A stretch of DNA of 64,000 bases from Leidyana gryllorum EB-2025a. Lineage: Eukaryota; Apicomplexa. Positions 1 to 10,763 of this stretch are shown piece by piece. The stretch covers positions 310,001 through 374,000 of the forward strand of contig JBLWGC010000043.1 of assembly GCA_048772705.1 (NCBI GenBank). The letters are read 5' to 3'. Every line of letters starts with the position of its first letter. Position 1 is the stretch's first letter. The position numbers and the translations under genes were made by a program. The notes below the pieces were generated by a model. It was not told the DNA's origin and made no database searches. It worked only from the letters and a program-made list of their open reading frames with translations.

Positions 1-2269
1 TTGGTGGACCTGAGCTTCTCTGATCTTCTTGTTGATGGTGTTGTTACTGGCGTCCACCTCAGCGTCGAATCCGCGGTCCCGCAACACTCGGGTGACATAC
101 TGAGCGTATGGGAGATTCTTCTCGGAGATGGGACACACGATCGCTTGACGCGGACTCAGCCAGAAGGGCAGTCGACCACCAGTGTGTTCCAGAATGACAG
201 CCGACATTCTCTCAATGGAGCCCAGGATGGCTCTGTGGACCATAACGGGACGTCCAAAGCCCGGCTTGAGCTCAGTCTCAAGAGAGCCGTCAACGTTGCG
301 CAATTGCTGTTGCTGTTGCTGCTGCTCGGAGCCTTGTGGGTGATCGGCCCGCTTGCACTCCTCGTTGGCCTGGACAGCGGTGGATGTACCGTCCTCGTTC
401 GACTTGTATTGCAGGTCGAAACGCAAGGGTAGCTGGAAGTCGAGTTGAATGGTACCGCATTGATGCTGGCGTTCCAAGGCATCCATCAATTTGATATCAA
501 TCTTGGGTCCGTAGAAAGCACCGTCGCCCTTGTTGAGCTTCCAAGGCATTCCACACTCATTCAGAGAGTTCTTCAGCTGGGTCTCCGCTTTCTCCCACAA
601 CTCAACTGTTCCGAGAGCCTTTTTGGGGCGGGTGCTGAGATGGAGTTCGAAGGTGAAGCCGAACAATTTGTAGATGAAGAAGAGGAAATCCAAAGCAGCC
701 GATACCTCGGCTTCGACTTGGTCCATACGGCAGAAGATGTGAGCGTCATCCTGTTGGAATCGGCGGACTCGAGTCAGTCCGCTCAGACTTCCGCTGAACT
801 CATTGCGATGCAATACTCCGAAATCGGCCATGCGGATTGGGAGTTGTCGGTATGAGGGAGCCATATGTTTGAACATAACACAGTGGCCGGGGCAGTTCAT
901 TGGTTTGAGACCCCAATCTTTTCCTTCGACGTCCAGAAGGAACATACAGTCTTTGTAGTTCTGTAAGTGTCCGGAGACGCGGAAGATGTCGCAGGAGAAC
1001 AGATTGGGCGAGTGCACTTCGGAGAATCCACGAGCAGCGTATTCAGCCTAAGATGGGAGGAGGAGATGAGGGGCAAATTGGAGACTACGATCGAAATCTT
1101 TGATTGCGATGATCAATCGCCTCAATTGATCGCATTAAATGTTCACTCACCCGCATCAGTTCGACCAATTTGTTATAAACTTTCGCCCCCTTCGGCAGCC
1201 AGAATGCCGAGCCTGCGGCGAAGGCTGGCTCGAAGAAGAACAGGTCGAGTTGTTGACCTAAGAGGCGATGGTCACGTTTCTTGGCTTCTTCTACTAAACG
1301 GATGTGTTCTTTCATCAACTTGGCGTCGGGGAAGGTGATGCCGTAGACTCGCTGGAGACTGTCGCCTTCACAATTGCCCAACCAGTAGGCTGAAGAGTGT
1401 TTCTCCACTTGGAAGGCTTTGATGTAATTGAGGTTGGGGATATGGGGTCCCATACAAAGATCAACGAAGGGTCCACAGCGATATACCGAAGTTTTGCCAC
1501 CTTCGGGTACTTTAGCGCTGATCAGTGCCACTTTGAAGGGGTTGTCTTGAAACATTATGAGTGCCTCTTCCTTGGTGACTTCCAATCTACAAAACGGAAG
1601 ATCTTGACCGTGGAACTCGGCAGCCTTCTTTTTCATGTCCTCGTAATTATCTTGGGTGATGGAGGGGCGGTCACCCAAGTAGAAGTCGTAGTAGAAACCT
1701 TTTTGTAGGGCGGGGCCGATTGTGACCTGAGCACCGAATAACTGCTCAGCCACGAGACCCAACAAGTGGCCACTAGAGTGCCAGAAGACGCCTTTGGCCT
1801 CCTTGTCGTCAAACTTGAGGAACGCCAATTTGCAACTGCTGGGAAGGGGACGAGTCATATCCCATAATTGGTATTCTTTGTCCTCGTCCTCATCGTCCGC
1901 ACCGTCATCCGAGTAACCTTCGACATCCTCGGTATTGGCACACTGGGTAGCGCTCTGCACCACACTCTTGTCGGCCCACACAACTCGCGCAACTATTGAG
2001 GCTTTCGCCAATCCGCCAGAAATGGACTGCGCAATCATCAAAGGGGTGGTCTCATTTGACACACCCGGCTTCTCTGTGCCGTCTGGCAGTGTAATCACAA
2101 TAGGTTCTCGCGGCAAAGACCGGTTGCGCTCCTCTTGCTCTGCATACAACTCAGAGAAGAACGACAGCCGATTCTCGATAAAGTCCTTCGAACCATCACA
2201 AACACCTCCAACCTTGATACCAGGCTTGAGGGCGGGAACTGTTCCCTGGAAAGCACGTCTGGCAGCCAT
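1..2269 (-). CDS. TARS1: Threonyl-tRNA synthetase, 3' end cut off by window
   Basis: Charges tRNA-Thr with threonine in the cytosol. Two exons are visible: 1151-2269 and 1-1047, joined across a 103-base GT-AG intron that keeps frame (about 722 residues so far). The order is a TGS-like domain (about residues 55-110), an editing/SAD domain with HSSGH and the later CMGPH, then a class II catalytic core. The core shows zinc-ligand context MNCPGH, motif 2 around RNEFSG and motif 3 GSIERM. The anticodon-binding domain follows, and by family length only about 60 residues are missing beyond base 1. An acidic stretch lies near residues 120-130. A glutamine run of seven sits in an insertion of roughly 45 residues between motifs 2 and 3. 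The start ATG is 34 bases from the divergent NSUN2 start, so the two genes must share a promoter region. Confidence 0.96.
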
Positions 2270-2303
2270 GTGAGGACAAAAGTACTCAAATAATTTTGAA
2301 CAA

Positions 2304-4438
2304 ATGACTTTGTCAGCACACTATCTGTCGCAAGGCCTCTTCGAGGACCAGGATGATCAACTCGCCTACGAGGCTATCATCAAGCGACCATTACCGATCA
2401 CCTTTCGGATTATCGAGGGGACCGTCCACTCCACATGGGTCAAAGCCTTCATAAACGCAAACAGGTTCGTCCGCTTTTTATTATACCGCTCTCGCAGATC
2501 ACTCCTAATCTATCTGCTTCAGACATCTGTTGGAAGCCGATCCCGCCCATTATAGGTTCACCCGCCTCGACTGGTACAAGTTGTCCGAGGCTTATGAGCT
2601 CGACGTATCCCGCCAGACCCTCAGACAGACTCCACAGCTTCGACAGCTGTTCAATTTTCTGATCAAACAGTCAGAAAATGGAGTCATTGTGCGCCAGGAG
2701 GCCGTCAGCATGATACCCGCAACATTGCTCGCCAGAAGCATTACGTCGGATGACGCACGTTTGCTCGATTTGTGTGCTTCACCCGGAAGCAAAACTTCAC
2801 AATTGTTGGAGCTGCTCGCCAACAAAGCGCCTCCCGGAGGTGCCCGCGGTTTAGTCATTGCCAACGACCTCAACTCCACCCGTGCTCACATGTGAGTCCC
2901 ACTCCCTCGGTCGCTCCTACGAAATTGGCGTCTGCAGGCTGACCCATCATGTCAAGTATCTTAACAGCCCAGCCCTCCTGGTGACTCTGCACAACGCCGC
3001 TGTCTTCCCACGGCTGTTTCCTCCACATTCACCAAACTCTCATATCACCTTCGATGGCATACTGTGTGACGTAAGCGGCCGCTTAAATAAAACTTCCAAA
3101 ACGTATCGATACCCGATACCCCACAGGTGCCCTGTTCTGGTGATGGAACTGTTCGGAAATGTAAACAAGTGGCCGAGAATTGGACTCCCGCTACCGGCAG
3201 AGGACTCCATAAGTTGCAGATGCGGATTCTGAAAAGGGGATTGGCTCTGTGCAAAGTGGGAGGTGTGGTGGTATACTCTACTTGCAGTCTCAATCCTTTG
3301 GAGGATGAAGCGGTTGTTGCTGGTGTACTACGGGGCTGTGAAGGGGCCGCGATTCTCGATCATTCAGCCCCTTTCAAACTCGGATTGCCGTATCGTCAAG
3401 GCATTCTGACTTGGAAGGTCCCTTACAAGAATGAGATGTATGCCGAATACGATGAGGTGCCACCCATTCTTCGGAAGACAAAGATTTATCCCTCAATGTT
3501 CCCGCCCCCGAGCGAAGGAGAAGATGAACTGAAGAAGCAGGTTGTGTTCGGCTGTATGCGGTTCATGCCTCAGGACGGCAATACGGGAGGATTTTTTGTC
3601 GCAGTTTTCCAGAAGGTCGCCCAAATGCCCTGGGAACAGTTCGCCACTGCCGAGGAAGTTGAGGCCGAAGCTGAGGATGTACCAGAGATCTGCGAAACTC
3701 TGGCACAGCATCAGTTGCAGCAGAGCGATCTTTTCTGCGTAGGCCACGACGAACAACAGTGGCGACGCTTAGCATCCGAGGGATTTGAGCGATATGGGCT
3801 TCCAGTAGACGATCCCAGTCTCAAAAACCGGTTGTTTGGGAGACACACTGATAGTCCCCAATCCTCTGCATTGCCTCGCAAGGTAGGTATACTCTGGAGC
3901 GACCACACACACCACACACACTCATATACAGATCTGGTTGGTGTCTGAGGGAGTTCGGGAATGTCTGATGAGTCAAACAAAACGGGCGAGTCTGCGAGTG
4001 TGCTCGGCCGGCACTCAGCTCATGGAGTGTCGTAAAGGGGAGACGATCCGAACAATGTCAGGTGCCTTCAAGCTTTTGATGGAACATTTCAAGAACACGG
4101 ATGCCAATTATTCGTTCGAAAGAGGAACCTGTGTTCGGTTGGTGCCTCGGGAAGACAGTGAAGCACTTTTGAGTTATGGCAATCCCGACGAAGAGACGGA
4201 TTCTGACGTTCACCGGGCACCACGCGCCATATTGGAGCAACAGTTCCAAGAAGCGTCTGAGGGTCACTATATGCTTGTGACGCCTGCCGGTCAGTCGTAC
4301 ATTCCGGTGAGTCTCGAGGCCTTGTCCCCTTCCCATCGACCCAAACAGATCCCCATCTATCTGGGAAAGAGCTCCATTGAAGTCCTTCTCTCCACATGTG
4401 TGCGACGTAGTGTGCGTTGCCTCTTGTTGAAGGACTAG
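2304..4438 (+). CDS. NSUN2: tRNA (cytosine-5)-methyltransferase, NSUN2/Trm4 type
   Basis: SAM-dependent RNA m5C methyltransferase of the NOL1/NOP2/SUN family, acting mainly on tRNA. Five exons: 2304-2464, 2523-2891, 2938-3070, 3127-3882 and 3932-4438, all in frame, giving about 641 residues. Introns are 46-58 bases. Family motifs are clear: RQEAVSMIP, the SAM-binding loop CASPGSKTSQ, the motif IV segment DVPCSGDG and the motif VI segment STCSLNP, so both active cysteines are present. The C-terminal part (from about residue 390) contains an acidic linker and a weakly conserved PUA-like region, as in NSUN2. The N-terminal extension is short compared with animal NSUN2. The choice of NSUN2 over other NSUN members rests on overall residue match and the long C-terminus. 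Confidence 0.93.
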
Positions 4439-5663
4439 GCCGGGTATAACCTCTGATTTGTCGAATAGTTGGGGTTGCTGTATCGGGCGACAAGGAAGTC
4501 TGCGTTTGCGAAAAATAGCCGTTGTCACTATATTTGTTGCTAAGGGTGTCGAGACGTATAGTGCTCGGGTGTGTCTTAGTATATTCAGCCCGTATTGGCA
4601 GAGAGAAATGTCGGTGTCGCCAGCATCTTCACGGCCATCGCTGTTGGTCTCTAGGCCCATGTGAAGTTGGGAGCCTCGGGTTCGCCTACTTCTGTCTTTT
4701 TCGGCTCCAGCTTATGTACACAACAAGCTCGGGGGTCTACCGCGTGCCAGCGACACAATCAAAGGTGCAGATGCCCGGTTCTGTGGTCTAGAGACGATAT
4801 CAAATGATGGCCGCATATTATTTCGAGAAGCACATGCGTGATCGGTATGATGCCATCGTGAATGTTACTATCTTCAAGGCAAAGAACTAAGAATGACGCT
4901 CGTCAGTGTGGCCCATATTCTCGTGTTGGGAGGTCAGTACCACCGTCAGGGCATTTCCTGTCACTATCGATCGTGCCAGACCGATCGAGACTGGAAGTAT
5001 TTCCACCGACCTATGAAGTTGATAACCATTGCTCTGGCCAAGGAAGGGGCTCGCCGATGGAGGAGGCGGAGCTGGCTGCAAATCTCGAATGCCCACGAGT
5101 TCATCCTCCAATCAATTGATTGTTACACAGTAACACTGTGGGCGAGGGCCGAGAGTGGGGTGGTCAGAAGGGCTGGAGCTCCCTCCCGACGAGTGCACTC
5201 GACAATGGATGAGAGTCAATAGATTGTTCAATCTGCACTGGATGGATGAGAAGATCTGCTTCACTCCAAAGGTACAAAAACGCCACATTGGTTTGATTGG
5301 TACCTGAACTCATTTTGGCCCCAATGACTGGGCTGACTGGGACCCGCCGAGTCTCCTGTCGTGTGAATATCAGTTTTCATGTCAGAGTGTAATCATCTGA
5401 AACCCGCCATATTTTCGCGTGATTTGTTTGCAACCGCTTGATGCATAACCCCACTCCCTCAGCCATATCTCTTCTGCGGACACTGTGTTAGATCGCCCTC
5501 GATGTCATCATTGCGTAACATAATGGGGAGCGCCAACTGACGAGCGAAGTGTCGTCGTGAGAGGTCATCACTGTCGATATGTGTGTCAGTTCGAAGAGAC
5601 AAGCAAACGCCGTGGGGCATCTTTGCGTTGACCCTTCCGGCCCTCGGCTGACTTCGCAGTCGC

Positions 5664-5683
5664 CAGACAGACAGACAGACAGA
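5664..5683. repeat. CAGA/GACA tetranucleotide microsatellite
   Basis: About five perfect copies of a CAGA-type tetranucleotide in the empty region. It is a simple-sequence repeat with no other feature attached. Confidence 0.8.
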
Positions 5684-6015
5684 AAGTGCAACACGATGAG
5701 AGACAAAAAGGCGGCGGAAATCATCACAGTTCAAAACGGAGTCTCGTCCGATAGCCGGAGACACGTGAGCGTTATAGACCTTCACCGCAGAAGCTCCGAG
5801 GGGGTCTCCTCAAAGACGCAGAGCAGAGATCCAACATTGCAGCCGGCTGACAATGAGTGACGTGGGGTTCCAGCGACCGTCAGATTGATCTCTTCCCGCC
5901 CGCCGCAGTCTGTCTGTGGGAGCCAGTGAGCGACTCTAGCATCTGCGGGGGGAACGAGGAGTTTGAAGCGACCTGCACAACGAAATGTCAGGCGAACAGG
6001 AGAGAGTGGTCAGAG

Positions 6016-6104
6016 TGTCACGTCTCCGAGTGTCACGTCTCCGAGCGTCACGTCTCCGAGTGTCACGTCTCCGAGCGTCACGTCTCCAGTGTCACGTCTC
6101 AGAG
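6016..6104. repeat. Six-copy 15-base tandem repeat
   Basis: Contiguous copies of a unit reading TGTCACGTCTCCGAG, with T/C variation at the first base. The fifth copy is one base short and the last is slightly diverged. Each copy carries a CACGT core. There are no spacers, so it is not CRISPR-like. It lies just downstream of the predicted TMEM43 stop on the other strand. It could be a minisatellite or a cluster of protein-binding sites; the sequence alone does not decide. Confidence 0.9.
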
Positions 6105-6120
6105 CGTCGAGTCTCAGCTC

Positions 6121-7918
6121 TCAAAGAGCAACGTAACTGGACGTCTTGACCGATCCGGTGTGACTCGCCCCAGTGGAGACGTTTGGCGGGAGTGGCGCGG
6201 TCGAATGCGTCTCGACGGCAACGTAACCGTGCGCCTCGGGACTCACGGGGGAGCTGAGGAGAGAGAAAGCGTTTGTCCACTGCAGAGGCCGAGACGCTGT
6301 GTGCTTACCGACAAGTGTAGCTGAGGAAGAAGACAAAAACAGCTCCGATTACGCAGGCGACAGCAGCGACAACTGAGAATGTGAGATTGGTAATACCAAT
6401 CAGAGCCATGCAGATGGAGGTCGCCATCACCATTGAGGCCGCGAGAGTTGTGGAGGGCGAATATGTCTGTTTGAAGGGAGAGAGAGAGTATTGCTGCGGC
6501 GAGCGGTCGTAATGGTGTCTTACCTTTCCCGTGTCCCTCCGGACCAACTGGAAGGTGAAGAAGACCCACAAACTTGTGATCGCCCAGCCGAAGATACGAC
6601 TGATCCAGAGATACTTCTTGGGGATGTCATTCTCATTGGCGAAGGTATCCAGAAGCTCCTGTGCCGTGTAATCGCCTTCTAAAACCAATGTTCGAGTCCG
6701 ATTGGCCTGTGGCAGAAGTCAATGTGAATATTAGCGCTCCCTGACTTACGTGACTGAATGGGTCGGTAAAGCCTTTGAGAGCTCGCTCCTGAGACCATGC
6801 GACAGCCGTACTTTGTTGGCCAATAGCGCTCAAATGTGTCGCCTTGCTGCCGTAGAAGCTAACCCGTATGTCTCCGACCTGTAAGAGGGTTTTGTGGATG
6901 GGGGCGACTCTGGCACTCACCTGTGGCTCAGTGGGGTCTCCCGAGTAGAGGTGATCTTGATAGAGGCGCGTGTTAGTGGAGGATAGTCGAGTCGGGGGTC
7001 GCTCAGTGCTGGGAATGTACGCCCCGTCATCTCTCAACTTTAGGAGCTGCTTGCCATGAAAGTCTATAAGGTGGGGCCGCTCAAGTTTGAACCCACCCCC
7101 GTACAGGTTGGGGCCGAACTGTCGATGGATGACGGGATTAGCGACTGTTTGCGATGAACTCACGTGTCGACCTGCGCCGGGGACGTGGGGGAAATAGTCG
7201 GGATTCTTCTTGTTACTCCACCAACTCCATCCAGTTTGGGTGGGTATCTGTTAGAAGTGATGGAGACACAGACAATAAGGCCAAGTCTTACGAGACTTTC
7301 ACTCCAGACACCGTGGATTGAGCTGCGTAGGAAGCCCGGGATGAGACTGTATTGATACATCTCGACTTTCATCTCAAAGAAGATTCCTTTGAAGGGGTTA
7401 AGGTTGGGTGAGAACTCTGGTGCGACATTAAAGTTAGATAGTCTCCGTAGAGGACAGTCAATATGCACCAAGTGTCCGTCGTTTTCGGCTTGGGGCTCGC
7501 AGGAAACAGGTTTGACTTCTAGTCGCAATGGCTGAATGGCTCCTTGTATCAGCCCACTGCTAGCGTCAGCGGCCATCATAACGGCCAGCGCACACAATAA
7601 GCCAAGTGTCAAGCATGTGTAGGCTATCACGCCCATAGTTCTCGGCTTGACGGGAGGGGATCCCATGCTGGGGGAGGTGTCTCGTCTGCGTTCTCTGCTG
7701 ACGACGACGGGGGGCTCGCCGGACGGTTTGAGGAGAGGTTTGGCTTCGTCGGGAGTGATTCGAATTGGCGGGGTGCTGAGGTGAATGCTATCGCCTTTAC
7801 GTTGTCTCTTGAATTGGTCGTATTCAATGTTGAACTGCTCGAATTTGGAGCCTTCACCTGCGGACCCGGGTGGTGAGGGAAGTTGAGTACTTGCAGTGGC
7901 CATGACGGAGGCTGGCAT
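6121..7918 (-). CDS. TMEM43: TMEM43/LUMA family (DUF1625) membrane protein
   Basis: Multi-pass endomembrane or nuclear-envelope protein family. Exons on the minus strand: 7292-7918, 7164-7247, 6921-7118, 6750-6878, 6524-6706, 6309-6466 and 6121-6253, giving about 503 residues. Family hallmarks are ENDGHLVHI, KVEMYQY, NKKNP, and VGDIRVSF near the large lumenal domain. One membrane segment precedes that domain (about residues 95-120) and three follow it, the family arrangement. The last junction is the weak point. Without splicing, the frame stops at 6305. With a 54-base GTAAGC...CTCAG intron, a short Ser/Thr/Pro-rich tail is added. The start may instead be the next Met, at 7903. Confidence 0.88.
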
Positions 7919-8205
7919 ATAAATTGTCCTTACCTGCTTAGGAGTAAAAACGGCTGTGCTCACTGTGCATGCAGTGCAGTCTCCACGTTCATGTGGAGAG
8001 CGTATAGATTACGTAGAGATTGGAAAGGTGTGTGTTCTTGGCGAAGCCATGTGGCTCCCTCACCAGCGACACATGTGTAAGGGTGTCGCACACACGGCTT
8101 GTCCCAAGGAGGCAAGCCGAGTTGCGGTACCAAAAATCAGGAGTCTGACTTCTCTTCTTGTCTACCTTTGTCTATCGCTGAGTTTCTTTCTTCGACACAT
8201 TCACA

Positions 8206-9540
8206 ATGGGCAAGGAGAAGCAGCACATCAACCTGGTCGTCATCGGCCACGTCGATTCCGGTAAATCTACCACCACCGGACACCTGATCTACAAGCTGGG
8301 AGGTATCGACAAGCGTACCATTGAGAAGTTCGAGAAAGAGGCCAGCGACATGGGCAAGGGTTCGTTCAAGTACGCCTGGGTGCTCGACAAGCTCAAGGCC
8401 GAGCGCGAGCGTGGCATTACCATCGATATTGCTTTGTGGAAGTTCGAGACTCCGCGTTTCGAGTACACTGTCATTGACGCTCCCGGGCATCGTGACTTTA
8501 TCAAGAATATGATTACCGGTACCTCTCAAGCCGACGTGGCTCTGCTCGTTGTGCCTGCTGATATGGGTGGTTTCGAGGGTGCCTTCTCCAAGGAAGGACA
8601 GACTCGGGAACACGCCTTGCTGGCCTTCACTCTCGGTGTGAGACAGATGATTGTGGGCATCAACAAGATGGACGCCTGCGGATACAAACAAGACCGTTTC
8701 GATGAGATCCAGAAGGAAGTCGCGCAGTACCTCAAGAAGGTCGGATACAAACCCGACAACATCCCCTTCGTTGCCATCTCCGGTTTTGTCGGCGACAACA
8801 TGATTGAGAAGTCTACCAACATGGGCTGGTACAAGGGACTCACTCTCGTCGAAGCCCTTGACAAGATGGAAGTTCCGAAGCGGCCAGACGACAAGCCCCT
8901 CCGCCTTCCCCTTCAGGACGTCTACAAGATCGGCGGTATCGGAACTGTGCCTGTTGGCCGTGTCGAGACGGGTATCCTGAAGCCTAACATGACCGTCTGC
9001 TTCGCGCCCAACGGCGTCGTTACGGACGTCAAGTCGGTTGAGATGCACCACGAGCAGATCGATCAAGCCATCCCCGGTGACAATGTTGGATTCAATGTCA
9101 AGAACGTCTCCGTGAAGGACATCAAGAGAGGAAACGTGGCCTCGGACAACAAGAACGACCCCGCCAAACCCGCTGCCAGCTTCACCGCACAAGTCATCAT
9201 CCTCAACCATCCTGGTGAAATCAAGGCGGGCTACACCCCCGTGCTGGATTGCCACACCGCCCACATTGCCTGCAAGTTCCTGAAGCTTCAGAGCAAAATT
9301 GACAAGCGTACGAACAAAGTGAGTGATGATGCCCCCACGATGGTTAAGAATGGTGACGCTGCGATGATCCTCTTGGAGCCCACCAAGCCGATGTGTGTCG
9401 AGGCGTTCTCCGACTATCCTCCCCTCGGACGGTTCGCCGTGCGTGATATGCGCAATACTGTGGCAGTCGGCGTCATCAAAGCCGTCGACAAGAAGGAATA
9501 CGGTGCCGCTAAGGGCGCTGCCGCAGCTAAGAAGAAGTAA
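8206..9540 (+). CDS. EEF1A: Translation elongation factor 1-alpha
   Basis: GTPase that delivers aminoacyl-tRNA to the ribosomal A site. Intronless, 444 residues, close to the family norm. All GTPase motifs are intact: GHVDSGKST (G1), RGITID (G2), DAPGHRD (G3) and NKMD (G4). Domains II and III follow in the usual order, and the protein ends in an Ala/Lys-rich tail. The upstream 80 bases are rich in pyrimidines, consistent with a splice acceptor for a 5' leader or with a translation-linked 5' UTR. The start ATG sits in the context CACAATGGG. Its lack of introns contrasts with the neighbours. Confidence 0.98.
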   Translation: MGKEKQHINLVVIGHVDSGKSTTTGHLIYKLGGIDKRTIEKFEKEASDMGKGSFKYAWVLDKLKAERERGITIDIALWKFETPRFEYTVIDAPGHRDFIKNMITGTSQADVALLVVPADMGGFEGAFSKEGQTREHALLAFTLGVRQMIVGINKMDACGYKQDRFDEIQKEVAQYLKKVGYKPDNIPFVAISGFVGDNMIEKSTNMGWYKGLTLVEALDKMEVPKRPDDKPLRLPLQDVYKIGGIGTVPVGRVETGILKPNMTVCFAPNGVVTDVKSVEMHHEQIDQAIPGDNVGFNVKNVSVKDIKRGNVASDNKNDPAKPAASFTAQVIILNHPGEIKAGYTPVLDCHTAHIACKFLKLQSKIDKRTNKVSDDAPTMVKNGDAAMILLEPTKPMCVEAFSDYPPLGRFAVRDMRNTVAVGVIKAVDKKEYGAAKGAAAAKKK

Positions 9541-9615
9541 ATCATTCTTTCTTGATTGTGTGTGTCAACTGTGTTGGGAATCTAAACTTGTGGAAAAGCG
9601 TACCTCTTGATCATC

Positions 9616-10685
9616 ATGAGGCGGATCGACAACCCTCGCAGATCGTACCAGTTCTACAAGACCAAAATGTGTCCTTGGTTCTTCCGCAATCGCTGCGAGC
9701 GGGGAGACTCTTGTAGATTTGCCCACTCTCAAGCAGAACTCAGGTAGTCGCAGAGCTCACATCTAGTTTCAAATAGTGATAGGATGCCGCCTGACCTCTC
9801 TAGGACAAGCCTCTGTCCCCGTGGCAAGGCTTGTCAGGAAGGGAGCAGATGTCGGTTTGCGCATCGCACCTCCGAACTACGTGCCACAGAGTAAGTCCTA
9901 AACAACAGCACACACAGGGACACACGGCGCCTCCATCCTCCCAAGTCGCCCTGAAAGAAGAGCGAAGAGACGAAGCGGGTGGATACTACGATTCTCCCCC
10001 AGCGTCATACAGCATTGGCGAGACGCCACGAGGTATTGGCGAGGAGGAGAGACCGACCGACCGACCGACTGATGAGCGGTGGTGTGACAAACTCTTTGTT
10101 TGCCACCCACCAGCCGCGGAGTCATCACTGAGAGGACTGGGGGTGCCGCTACACACCCACGGCTGCGGGCAATTTGTTGTGGTATAATCCCCGATTTCTC
10201 CTTTGCAGCTCCCTCTTAAAGACGTCCTTCTGTTACATGTGGCTGAAAGGCCGCTGTTTATCGGGCGCTTCTTGTCGACATGCGGTAATATAGAATAGCC
10301 ACCAGAGTGCCTGCCGGTGCATATTGAATGCCTCCATTACCATCATTGAGTCAAAGTGTCTATGTATCTGTCTCAGCACGGGCTCGAAGACCTGCGGGTG
10401 GAACTGAATACGGGAACTATGGCCCCCAGCAGTGCCGCTTTGAGCAAGCCCTCGCCTCCAGAAAGCGATACTACTCCTTCAGCCAATTCGGTGGAGGAGG
10501 AAGCGACGAACGTTGGACACTCTCCACTATTACCATCGCTGAATCTACTGAGCCTCCTGGCTGATAGTTTGACAAGCGAGCACTCCGCGGCCGTTCCAAC
10601 TTGGGACGGCGGAGACATGAGTCACTTGGCAGACGTGATAGCGCAACTTTGGAGCTCGCCCTCGGCAAGCCCAAGAGTTTCATAG
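9616..10685 (+). CDS. Three-finger CCCH zinc-finger protein
   Basis: Probable RNA-binding protein of 199 residues. Four exons: 9616-9743, 9804-9890, 10209-10284 and 10377-10685. Each of the first three exons carries one CCCH finger. The first is C-x7-C-x5-C-x3-H starting at MCPWFF. The second has the C-x5-C-x5-C-x3-H spacing around SLCPRG. The third (FCYMW...SCRHAH) is completed only when the exon 3/4 junction is spliced, which strongly supports that junction. The C-terminal 90 residues are Ser/Pro-rich with no domain. The start is 75 bases after the EF-1alpha stop on the same strand. The second intron is 318 bases, far longer than the others here. Confidence 0.82.
9891..10208 (+). other. Unusually long intron of the CCCH gene
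   Basis: GTAAGT donor and TTTGCAG acceptor. It is purine-rich and holds a GACC tetranucleotide run at about 10051-10069. It contains no recognisable RNA gene. Confidence 0.6.
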
Positions 10686-10763
10686 CCGAGTCATTTTTTC
10701 CAACGTGTTAAAGCTCAATCCAGTAGATATCTATCTCTGTAGGTCCCAAGCCGGTAGCAGGAA

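Larger units (their letters stand above)
4439..6120. other. Long region without recognisable genes
   Basis: About 1.7 kb between the NSUN2 stop and the TMEM43 3' end. No open frame here shows a domain, a signal peptide or convincing chained exons. It holds a CAGA tetranucleotide run near 5664-5683 and a 15-base tandem array at 6016-6104. No tRNA-like cloverleaf or B-box was seen. It is by far the largest gap in an otherwise tightly packed window, so a non-coding RNA or regulatory element is possible, but I cannot support one. Confidence 0.6.

Noticed and set aside
6016-6104. CRISPR-like array
   Set aside because: Units are contiguous with no spacers, and the genome is eukaryotic.
4439-6120. 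tRNA or spliced-leader RNA gene
   Set aside because: No B-box-like GGTTCGAnTCC, no cloverleaf pairing and no match to the leader sequence I know for Perkinsus could be found by eye.
5857-6324. Plus-strand frame encoding CHVSE/RHVSE repeats
   Set aside because: The protein pattern is only the translation of the 15-base tandem repeat, and the frame runs over the TMEM43 3' exon on the other strand.
8137-9264. Long minus-strand open frame (375 codons)
   Set aside because: It is antisense to the strongly conserved EF-1alpha gene and is a codon-bias shadow; no domain.
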